A stretch of 5,520 bases of DNA, taken from assembly GCA_009776385.1 (NCBI GenBank), contig WRFT01000130.1:1-5520 (forward strand), in the 5' to 3' direction. The notes beneath the pieces are model-generated. The model saw only the letters and a list, made by a program, of their open reading frames with translations. It was not told where the DNA came from and did no database searches. The stretch is from Clostridia bacterium (GTDB lineage: Bacteria > Bacillota > Clostridia > Christensenellales > Aristaeellaceae). Each line of letters starts with the position of its first letter. The stretch's first letter is position 1. Both the position numbers and the translations under genes were made by a program. Positions 1 through 4,920 of this stretch are shown here, in pieces.

Positions 1-1316
1 ATCCCACAGGGGTACAAACCGTGCATGGCGTGTATGTATACACGGACTGGTCGGCAGCCAGTGTTCGCAGCGGGTTTGACGCGCCGGAATCCATGTTTTT
101 TATTCTAACCAACTCCCGCGGTTTTTCAGCGGAGCATACCGCGCGGGTACATGCCGATATTGCATCTACCGTATCGCGAACCGCGCGGGAAACCGGCAAG
201 CCGTTTTTACTCATAAGCCGCAGCGATTCCACGTTGCGCGGTCATTACCCGCTGGAAACCGAAACGCTGGCCGCAGGTTTAGAGACGGAGGGCTTATCTC
301 CGGACGGCGAGGTAATCCTTCCCTTCTTTCAAGAAGGCGGGCGCTATACGTTGGGCAATGTGCACTATGTAGCCGTAGGGGATAGCCTCGTCCCGGCGGG
401 GCAAACCGAGTTTGCGCAAGACAGGACATTTGGTTACCGTAGTTCTAACTTATGCGAATGGATTGAGGAGAAGACAGGCGGAAAGTATCCCGCGGATACC
501 GTCGTTTGTATTTCGCTGGAAGAGTTACGTGCTTGTGATTACACGGGTATTGTTTTAAAACTAATGGGCGTACGGCATTTTGGCAAGGTCATCGTCAACG
601 CCATTGATTATACCGATGTGGCGGTGTTTGTGACCGCGTTGATTGAGGCGCTGCGCCGCGGGAAACAATTCTTGTTTCGCAGCGCGGCGGCGTTTACCAA
701 GATTATCGGCGGTATCCCCGATAAGCCGCTGCTGATGCGGGAAGAACTCGTGGATACTCAAAATCAACATGGTGGATTGGTTGTAGTCGGATCGCATGTT
801 CAGCGTACCACAGAGCAGTTGGAAGCGTTACAAAAGATGCGGGGAATCGTCTTTGTTGAGTTTAATCAGCACCTGGCGCTTAATAAGCCCGCTTTTGCCG
901 CGGAACAGCGGCGGGTACGGGAGGAAGCCGCGAGGCTTATTCGTGATGGTGTTACCGTGGTAGTATATACACGGCGCGAGCGCTTCGATTTAGGATCTGT
1001 AAACAAGGAAGAGGAGCTTCGCCTGGCGGTACGCATCTCTGACGCGGTATCAGGCATTGTCAGCGGGTTACCGGTGCGGCCCAGCTTTATCATCGCCAAG
1101 GGAGGTATCACCTCCAGCGATGTGGGTACCAATGGTCTAGGTGTGCGTAAGGCGCGGGTAATGGGGCAGATTCTGCACGGGGTTCCTGTGTGGCGTACCG
1201 GTCCTGAGAGTAAATTTCCGGACTTGCCGTACGTGATTTTCCCGGGGAATGTAGGGGATGCGGCGGCGCTGCGCGACGCGGTTGAAAAGATGATACCTAA
1301 GCAATCGCAAGTATAA
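1..1316 (+). CDS. Four-carbon acid sugar kinase family protein (DUF1537, OtnK/DtnK-like), 5' end cut by window
   Basis: This is an ATP-dependent cytoplasmic kinase of the family that phosphorylates tetronates and 3-oxo-tetronates (OtnK, DtnK and relatives). The reading frame is open to the left edge. The first codons read (D)PTGVQTVHG, which is the family's conserved N-terminal DDDPTG-type motif, so the GTG at 21 is internal and the true start lies a little upstream. Other family signatures are SRSDSTLRGHYP (216-251), PFFQEGGRYT (321-350), VVVGS at the start of the C-terminal nucleotide-binding domain (780-794), KGGITSSD (1098-1121) and FPGNVGD (1239-1259). About 437 residues are visible, near the usual family length. 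The stop lies 20 bases before the dehydrogenase start, so the two are probably co-transcribed. The family is certain. The substrate (threonate, erythronate, 3-oxo-tetronate or another acid) cannot be read from the sequence, and no PdxA2 or OtnC partner is visible. Confidence 0.93.
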   Translation, partial: PTGVQTVHGVYVYTDWSAASVRSGFDAPESMFFILTNSRGFSAEHTARVHADIASTVSRTARETGKPFLLISRSDSTLRGHYPLETETLAAGLETEGLSPDGEVILPFFQEGGRYTLGNVHYVAVGDSLVPAGQTEFAQDRTFGYRSSNLCEWIEEKTGGKYPADTVVCISLEELRACDYTGIVLKLMGVRHFGKVIVNAIDYTDVAVFVTALIEALRRGKQFLFRSAAAFTKIIGGIPDKPLLMREELVDTQNQHGGLVVVGSHVQRTTEQLEALQKMRGIVFVEFNQHLALNKPAFAAEQRRVREEAARLIRDGVTVVVYTRRERFDLGSVNKEEELRLAVRISDAVSGIVSGLPVRPSFIIAKGGITSSDVGTNGLGVRKARVMGQILHGVPVWRTGPESKFPDLPYVIFPGNVGDAAALRDAVEKMIPKQSQV

Positions 1317-1323
1317 AAATGAT

Positions 1324-1329
1324 GGAGGG
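1324..1329 (+). promoter_or_regulatory. Ribosome binding site that fixes the dehydrogenase start
   Basis: GGAGGG lies 7 bases before the ATG at 1337. It falls inside the coding part that would result from the earlier in-frame ATGs at 1319 and 1322, which have no Shine-Dalgarno sequence of their own. The start at 1337 is therefore preferred. Confidence 0.8.
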
Positions 1330-1336
1330 ATACGGT

Positions 1337-2077
1337 ATGCGTTTTTCCGGGAAAGTAGCTGTGGTAACAGGCGCGGCGCAGGGCATCGGTTTTGCCATTG
1401 CCAAGCGTTTATGGGAAGATGGCGTTGATTTTGTCGCATTACTGGATCAAAACGATTCGAAGGTTAAGGCGGCGGCAGCCGTGTTGGACCCTTCCGGAGA
1501 AAGGGCGGGCGGTTACGCGTGTCATGTTGCGGATATAACGGCAGTGCGGGTGGTGTTCGACGCCATATCAGAGCGATGCGGTAAAATTGATATTCTGGTT
1601 AACAACGCGGGTGTCACACGGGACGCCATGTTTCACAAGATGACCGAAGAGCAGTGGGATACGGTCATGGATGTCAACCTAAAGAGCATGTTCGTTTGTT
1701 GCAAAGCAGTGGTGGAAGGCATGAGGGCAAGAAAATACGGTAAAATTGTCAACATCGCTTCGGTATCCGCCTTCGGCAATTTGGGTCAAACAAACTATGG
1801 CGCGTCCAAGGGTGGTGTCATAGGCTTCACTAAATGCTTAGCAAAGGAAATGGCGCGCAGCAACTGCACCGTAAACTGCATTGCGCCAAGCTATATTGAT
1901 ACCGAAATGCTGCAAGCGGTGCCGGAACAGGTGATGAATCAATTTATAGCGGCTATTCCCATGGAACGCCTGGGCAAGCCTGAAGAGTTGGCGGCGGCGG
2001 CGGCCTTTTTATGCTCGGATGATTCCAGCTTCGTGACCGGCGAATGTCTGGTGGTATCCGGCGGTTCGTATATGTAA
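1337..2077 (+). CDS. Short-chain dehydrogenase/reductase, FabG-like
   Basis: This is a cytoplasmic NAD(P)-dependent oxidoreductase of the classical SDR family, 246 residues from the ATG chosen by its ribosome binding site. The Rossmann cofactor motif TGAAQGIG is at residues 11-18 and NNAG at 89-92. The structural Asn is N114, and the catalytic residues are S142, Y154 and K158 (NYGASK). The C-terminus SGGSYM is typical in position for FabG-like enzymes. Residue D37 in the LLDQND stretch after strand 2 may favour NAD(H) over NADP(H); this is inference. The gap from the catalytic Ser to Tyr is one residue shorter than in E. coli FabG. Its place between a sugar-acid kinase and an RpiB-type isomerase argues for oxidation or reduction of a sugar or sugar acid rather than fatty-acid synthesis. 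Annotation pipelines may call it 3-oxoacyl-ACP reductase on similarity alone. Confidence 0.92.
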   Translation: MRFSGKVAVVTGAAQGIGFAIAKRLWEDGVDFVALLDQNDSKVKAAAAVLDPSGERAGGYACHVADITAVRVVFDAISERCGKIDILVNNAGVTRDAMFHKMTEEQWDTVMDVNLKSMFVCCKAVVEGMRARKYGKIVNIASVSAFGNLGQTNYGASKGGVIGFTKCLAKEMARSNCTVNCIAPSYIDTEMLQAVPEQVMNQFIAAIPMERLGKPEELAAAAAFLCSDDSSFVTGECLVVSGGSYM

Positions 2078-2093
2078 ACCGGTATCGGTTTTT
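2076..2093 (+). other. Small hairpin with T-run between dehydrogenase and isomerase genes
   Basis: AAACCG (2076-2081), loop GTAT and CGGTTT (2086-2091) form a perfect 6-bp stem that begins inside the TAA stop codon of the dehydrogenase. Five T residues follow (2089-2093), immediately before the AAGGAGG of the next gene. The stem has only three G-C pairs, so it is a weak terminator at best. It could be a partial attenuator or a 3'-end stabiliser that sets the isomerase level, or it may have no function. Confidence 0.4.
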
Positions 2094-2100
2094 AAGGAGG
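2094..2100 (+). promoter_or_regulatory. Ribosome binding site of the isomerase gene
   Basis: AAGGAGG is a near-perfect anti-Shine-Dalgarno match, 7 bases before the ATG at 2108. It rules out the in-frame TTG at 2102, which would be only 1 base away from it. Confidence 0.85.
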
Positions 2101-2107
2101 CTTGACG

Positions 2108-2566
2108 ATGCGTATTGTTGTCGGATCCGATCATGCGGGGTATGCGTTAAAAACACATCTGCTGGACGCATTGCGGGAGCGAGGTCACGAGATTACCGAT
2201 GTGGGAAGCTACAATCCGGACCCTGTCGACTTCCCGGATATCGGGCTTGCCGTCTGCGCCGAAATACAAGAGGGCCGCTGTGAGCGCGGCATCATATTCT
2301 GCGGTTCGGGGGTAGGCGCGGCTATCGCATGCAATAAGGTGCCGGGCATACGCGCGTCAGTTTGCCATGATGTGTACTCGGCCCATCAGTGTGTAGAGCA
2401 TGACGATGTGCAAGTGATGGCGTTGGGCGCACAAATCGTTGGCTATATCGTGGCACTGGAACTCATCGATCTTTTTTTAAACGCGCGTTTTTCTACAGAC
2501 GAAGATATCCGACGGCGCGTTGCCAAGCTGGAACAAATAGATGGCAGTGCGAAAAATAACATCTAA
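2108..2566 (+). CDS. RpiB/LacA/LacB-family sugar-phosphate isomerase
   Basis: The product is a 152-residue cytoplasmic aldose-ketose phosphate isomerase, the usual length for RpiB. Family features are GSDHAG at residues 6-11, the CGSGVG phosphate/active-site loop with the probable catalytic base Cys65 (66-70), NKVPGIRA (76-83), CHD (86-88), His98 in EHDD, and the C-terminal MALGAQIVG stretch. E. coli RpiB interconverts ribose 5-phosphate and ribulose 5-phosphate. Relatives act on allose 6-phosphate, galactose 6-phosphate (LacA/LacB) or tetrose phosphates (EryI/DerI type in erythritol catabolism). The CHD and EHDD variants, with a tetronate kinase family gene two positions upstream, make a tetrose or pentose phosphate plausible, but the substrate is inferred. 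It is the third gene of the plus-strand cassette, 30 bases after the dehydrogenase, and ends 13 bases before the convergent lacI stop. Confidence 0.92.
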   Translation: MRIVVGSDHAGYALKTHLLDALRERGHEITDVGSYNPDPVDFPDIGLAVCAEIQEGRCERGIIFCGSGVGAAIACNKVPGIRASVCHDVYSAHQCVEHDDVQVMALGAQIVGYIVALELIDLFLNARFSTDEDIRRRVAKLEQIDGSAKNNI

Positions 2567-2579
2567 AATGCGCGGTAAG

Positions 2580-3605
2580 CTATATCATATTCCGAACGCT
2601 TCCCCGGTCGACCAAAACAGGGCTTAACGTGACGGTCTTGGCGCCGGTGCGTTGGCCTCGGGCGCGTTCCAGTACCACATCCATGGCGGCCGCGCCTACT
2701 TGAGCCGGCTGCAGTTCGATAGTTGTCAAGGGCGGTGTGCTTAAAGCTGACAGCGTATTGTCGTAACCCACAAGCGACACATCGTCCGGTACGCGAAGGC
2801 CATGGCGGTATAAGCATTGCAACGCGCCGCATGCCAGCAAATCAGATGTGATAAACATACAGCTGGGCCGATGGTCCATTCTTAAAATTTCTTCCATAGC
2901 CCGGTAACCGTATTCGGCAAAATAATCCGGCGTCCAACGGATCCACGGTTCCTGACAAGCCAGCCCATGGGTCTTTAGTGTGGAAACAAATCCATTGATA
3001 CGGCTGTGTTCCACCGCCCCGCGTGAGGGTATCGCGCTGATGTAGCCAATCTGTGAATGGCCGCGTTGCGCGATGTGCTCGGCAGCTACACGGGAACCTT
3101 CATAGCTGTCCAGTAAAATGATGTCAATCTCGGGGATGTCGCGCGGGCGTTCGATCATCACAACCGGTGTACCCCGGGCGACTACCTGGCGAATGAAAGC
3201 CGTGTCACAGGCGGTCTGGGCGGTAAAGATAATGGCTTCTACCATTAACCCGCATAAATCCTCAATCATTGCGCGTTCTTTTTCCGGGCTGTCCTGTGTT
3301 ACGACTGTAAGGATATGATAACCGGCTTGGCTCGCCGCTTCTTCCACAGCCATAGCGATGCGTGTAAAAAACGGATTTTCGCTGGATAGGGGTAAAACAT
3401 GCCCAATCAAGTTGGTCCGCTTGTTTCGCAGTCCGCGGGCAACCTTGTTAGGCACATAACCCAGTTCGTCGATGGCGCGCTTGATAGCCGTGCGTTTTTC
3501 AACGGAAACATATCCGCTGTCATGAACGACACGTGCCACTGTAGCGGGGGATACACATGCAGCCGCTGCGATATCGGCAATTGTGACCATTTCTTTTTCA
3601 GCCAA
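2580..3605 (-). CDS. LacI-family transcriptional regulator
   Basis: This is a DNA-binding sensor, 341 residues from the TTG start at 3605. That start has GAGGTG six bases upstream, while the in-frame ATGs at 3644 and 3590 have no good ribosome binding site. The N-terminal helix-turn-helix spans about residues 7-33 (VTIADIA...VSPATVARVV). The recognition pair is Pro20-Ala21 and the helix also carries Arg25. The hinge is VPNKVARGLRNKRTNLIG (51-68). Leu59 lies where LacI/PurR proteins insert a leucine into the central CpG of the operator. The periplasmic-binding-protein-like effector domain follows, with ENPFF, FITSDLLACGAL, VSLVGYDNTLSAL and PPLTTIELQP as family landmarks. It probably represses its own promoter and the divergent one through the two operators beside it. 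The effector, presumably a sugar or sugar phosphate, is unknown. It lies convergent to the kinase cassette. Confidence 0.93.
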   Translation of the reverse strand: MAEKEMVTIADIAAAACVSPATVARVVHDSGYVSVEKRTAIKRAIDELGYVPNKVARGLRNKRTNLIGHVLPLSSENPFFTRIAMAVEEAASQAGYHILTVVTQDSPEKERAMIEDLCGLMVEAIIFTAQTACDTAFIRQVVARGTPVVMIERPRDIPEIDIILLDSYEGSRVAAEHIAQRGHSQIGYISAIPSRGAVEHSRINGFVSTLKTHGLACQEPWIRWTPDYFAEYGYRAMEEILRMDHRPSCMFITSDLLACGALQCLYRHGLRVPDDVSLVGYDNTLSALSTPPLTTIELQPAQVGAAAMDVVLERARGQRTGAKTVTLSPVLVDRGSVRNMI

Positions 3606-3611
3606 TGCATT

Positions 3612-3617
3612 CACCTC
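3612..3617 (-). promoter_or_regulatory. Ribosome binding site deciding the lacI start
   Basis: On the minus strand GAGGTG is followed by AATGCA and then the TTG at 3605. No comparable Shine-Dalgarno stands before the in-frame ATG at 3644 or at 3590. The overlapping ATG at 3610 is in a different frame. Confidence 0.65.
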
Positions 3618-3628
3618 GCATGCTGCAT

Positions 3629-3644
3629 ATGATGACGTCACCAT
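3629..3644. promoter_or_regulatory. Predicted LacI-family operator O1 (lacI side)
   Basis: ATGATGACGTCACCAT is a 16-bp palindrome with one mismatched pair around a central CpG. It has the TG-N5-CG-N5-CA-like frame of LacI-family sites, with TG in place of the AA found in CcpA-type sites. It lies in the predicted 5' leader of lacI, 32 bases downstream of its -10 box, so bound repressor would act as a roadblock. The inverted copy O2 is centred 186 bp away. Confidence 0.7.
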
Positions 3645-3675
3645 TTTGGGTATGGTTTCAGTAAATTTCCCGGTA

Positions 3676-3705
3676 ACAATAGCTTATTCTCTTTCGTTTT
3701 GTCAA
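3676..3705 (-). promoter_or_regulatory. Promoter of lacI (sigma-A type)
   Basis: Reading the minus strand, the -35 box TTGACA (3700-3705) is a perfect consensus. An 18-base spacer follows, then the -10 box TATTGT (3676-3681, four of six matches). The predicted RNA start is near 3669, which gives a leader of about 64 bases that includes operator O1 and the ribosome binding site. Confidence 0.6.
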
Positions 3706-3712
3706 TGTAAAT

Positions 3713-3730
3713 CGAAAAAAAACGAAAAAA
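3713..3730. other. A-tract block between the two divergent promoters
   Basis: CGAAAAAA occurs at 3713-3720 and again at 3723-3730, ten bases apart, that is about one helical turn. TTTCGTTTT at 3692-3700 is the inverse of AAAACGAAA at 3719-3727. Phased A-tracts of this kind bend DNA. A role in looping between O1 and O2 or as an UP element is inference. Confidence 0.4.
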
Positions 3731-3754
3731 CTGTCTAAAATGTTTTGAAATATG

Positions 3755-3783
3755 TTGACAAGGCACATCTTTTTTGCTATCTT
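3755..3783 (+). promoter_or_regulatory. Divergent plus-strand promoter without an adjacent plus-strand gene
   Basis: The -35 box TTGACA (3755-3760) is a perfect consensus. The spacer is 17 bases and the -10 box is TATCTT (3778-3783), preceded by TGC, which gives an extended -10 TGn. The predicted RNA start is near 3790, and operator O2 lies 32 bases past the -10. The RNA would run antisense through the nucleoside hydrolase-like gene towards the permease at 4921. No convincing coding frame follows directly. Confidence 0.6.
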
Positions 3784-3814
3784 CATCCTATTCGTATGGA
3801 TGGATAGGTTAGAG

Positions 3815-3830
3815 GTGGTGACGTCATCAT
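3815..3830. promoter_or_regulatory. Predicted LacI-family operator O2 (plus-strand promoter side)
   Basis: The core TGGTGACGTCATCA (3816-3829) is a 14-bp palindrome with one mismatched pair. The block 3816-3831 is identical to the reverse complement of 3628-3643, that is 16 of 16 bases. Its placement relative to the plus-strand promoter mirrors that of O1 relative to the lacI promoter. Confidence 0.7.
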
Positions 3831-3833
3831 ACT

Positions 3834-3854
3834 CAACACAGCGCAATTGTGTTG
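3834..3854. other. Inverted repeat just after the nucleoside hydrolase-like gene
   Basis: CAACACA (3834-3840) and TGTGTTG (3848-3854) form a perfect 7-bp stem with a 7-base loop. It starts 12 bases after the stop codon of the minus-strand gene. No T-run follows on the minus strand and only a short one on the plus strand, so it is a poor intrinsic terminator. It could protect the 3' end of the mRNA or be a regulatory palindrome. Confidence 0.4.
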
Positions 3855-3866
3855 CGTGTTTAAGAT

Positions 3867-4799
3867 TCAACAGGCTCGCAGTTTACCAAACAGATCCATG
3901 AACACAGCGCTCCGGTCAATGCTGTATACCTCTTTGTATACATGGCGCGGGGAACTGAAATCGTAAGTGAAGTCCGGCGTGAGTGAAGGTGCCATTTGAA
4001 CCGATGCCGGCGCCCAAGATTCCGATAGTAACCAGGCTACTGTCGAGACATCCCACAAAACCTTCGACCAGCCCATTTTATTTTGACCGAAACGCGCATG
4101 ACGTCCATGGAACAGTTGACAAAAGTAGTCGCAAAGCCGGTTTGCGCCACCCAGACAGGCATCAACTTCGTAGGGGGTGGTCAGCAGATGAGAAGCCACA
4201 CCGTGACAAGGCAAAATGACCAATGGTACGCCGCAACCGTAGATAAGCCGCGAGGCCAGGTAGTCCTGAGACACGTTGAAGATGCGGTGATTCTGCCAGG
4301 AGCGAGTATTGGGGCCGAGCCACACCACGACCACATTGCTGATGATATCCGGGTTAAGCGCTATGGCCGACGCTACATTGGTAATCGCACCGATGGCCAC
4401 GACGTACAGGGGATTCGGTGACGCAAGAGCCCGTTTGACGATGGTTTCCGCCGCCTCACTGTGTACCGGTTGGTACGAAGCCTCCATATAGCGGTCCGAG
4501 CCTCGGTATACAGGCGGCGGGGACGAGATACCCATAAGCTCGTAAATCTTGTGGATTTCGTGATAACTTTTTTCCATTCCTTCCCCCGGGCTTGCCGCGT
4601 TCCAGTTGCAAAATGGCGCGGCGGTTACCGCCTCTACATCCAGTTTCTCCGTTGAGAGCAGGGAGTAGGCCAACGCGAATTGATCATCCACTTCGTTGAA
4701 TGTGTCGGTATCCAGTACCATTCGTACCCGGCCTTGCGGGTGACGGAGCCTCTCTTCCAGGCGGACGACGCCCATGTCGGGCCAAACGGGTTGATTCAT
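3867..4799 (-). CDS. Nucleoside hydrolase-like protein (IUNH superfamily), atypical subgroup
   Basis: The family consists of Ca2+-dependent N-glycosidases that split ribonucleosides into base and ribose. The product has 310 residues from the ATG at 4799, which is preceded by AAGGAGG. The metal site is present as D30-T-D32 and D38-D39 in VLDTDTFNEVDDQFAL, but two residues are inserted between D32 and D38 compared with the classical DTDPGxDD. The AIGAITNVASAI stretch (135-146) matches the family's GPLTN region. FNVSQD (174-179) matches the EFN..D region, with Ile173 where classical enzymes carry a ribose-binding Glu. LWD (248-250) keeps the third metal Asp (D250), with Trp in place of the usual active-site His. 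No signal peptide or membrane segment is seen, so the protein is cytoplasmic. The fold is secure; cleavage of ordinary nucleosides is not. It stands upstream of lacI on the same strand and divergent from the sugar permease. Confidence 0.85.
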   Translation of the reverse strand: MNQPVWPDMGVVRLEERLRHPQGRVRMVLDTDTFNEVDDQFALAYSLLSTEKLDVEAVTAAPFCNWNAASPGEGMEKSYHEIHKIYELMGISSPPPVYRGSDRYMEASYQPVHSEAAETIVKRALASPNPLYVVAIGAITNVASAIALNPDIISNVVVVWLGPNTRSWQNHRIFNVSQDYLASRLIYGCGVPLVILPCHGVASHLLTTPYEVDACLGGANRLCDYFCQLFHGRHARFGQNKMGWSKVLWDVSTVAWLLSESWAPASVQMAPSLTPDFTYDFSSPRHVYKEVYSIDRSAVFMDLFGKLRAC

Positions 4800-4803
4800 G
4801 GTT

Positions 4804-4810
4804 CCTCCTT
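4804..4810 (-). promoter_or_regulatory. Ribosome binding site of the nucleoside hydrolase-like gene
   Basis: Reading the minus strand, AAGGAGG is followed by AACC and the ATG at 4799. The upstream in-frame ATG at 4841 has no such site and would place this motif inside the coding region, so the shorter form is chosen. The four-base spacing is a little tight. Confidence 0.75.
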
Positions 4811-4814
4811 TTCT

Positions 4815-4830
4815 GCGAGATAAGTCTCGC
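4815..4830. promoter_or_regulatory. Palindrome in the leader of the nucleoside hydrolase-like gene
   Basis: GCGAGA (4815-4820), four bases TAAG and TCTCGC (4825-4830) form a perfect inverted repeat. It lies in the predicted 5' leader, four bases from the Shine-Dalgarno sequence and about 37 bases past the -10 box. As RNA it is a stable hairpin beside the ribosome binding site. As DNA it could be a dimer operator, but it lacks the central CpG of the LacI sites. Confidence 0.5.
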
Positions 4831-4866
4831 GTTATCGTCATTTTTTATCCTGCCGGCATGGTACAC

Positions 4867-4895
4867 ACTATACCCGGGCGCGACGTAAAAATCAA
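4867..4895 (-). promoter_or_regulatory. Promoter of the nucleoside hydrolase-like gene
   Basis: Reading the minus strand, the -35 box is TTGATT (4890-4895), the spacer is 17 bases and the -10 box is TATAGT (4867-4872, five of six matches). The predicted RNA start is near 4860, which gives a leader of about 60 bases. The -35 end lies only about 12 bases from the permease ribosome binding site, so the promoter overlaps the leader of the divergent gene. Confidence 0.6.
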
Positions 4896-4907
4896 AGGGT
4901 TTTAGTT

Positions 4908-4913
4908 AGGAGG
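4908..4913 (+). promoter_or_regulatory. Ribosome binding site that fixes the permease GTG start
   Basis: AGGAGG lies seven bases before the GTG at 4921. No convincing sigma-A promoter for the permease was found in the 4800-4907 gap; candidate hexamers such as TATACC at 4869 lack a partner -35 box. Confidence 0.8.
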
Positions 4914-4920
4914 TTGGGCA

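Noticed and set aside
21..1316. GTG at 21 as the kinase start
   Set aside because: The frame stays open to the left edge and encodes the conserved PTGVQT motif upstream of 21.
1319..2077. Longer dehydrogenase form starting at ATG 1319
   Set aside because: The Shine-Dalgarno sequence at 1324-1329 would lie inside the coding region, and the added residues do not belong to the SDR fold.
3628..3831. Inverted repeats as ends of a small transposable element (MITE)
   Set aside because: No target-site duplication flanks the pair, each repeat is itself palindromic, and the interior holds two well-placed promoters. A regulatory role fits better.
3818..3901. Small plus-strand peptide starting at GTG 3818 after the plus promoter
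   Set aside because: The AGAGG motif is only two bases away, the frame overlaps the operator, and the 27-residue product has no recognisable feature.
4089..4096. TGACGTCC as a third LacI operator
   Set aside because: Only one half of the core matches, the flanking TG/CA positions are absent, and it lies within coding sequence.
4083..4421. 112-residue plus-strand frame inside the nucleoside hydrolase-like gene
   Set aside because: It is the opposite-strand shadow of a clear IUNH-family gene and has no family motif of its own.
4851..4858. TGCCGGCA palindrome upstream of the permease as a LacI operator
   Set aside because: The palindrome does not extend beyond 8 bp, and the outer TG and CA of the predicted 14-bp site are missing.
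4800..4920. Riboswitch or T-box in the divergent gap
   Set aside because: Both leaders are too short, and only a single small hairpin is present.
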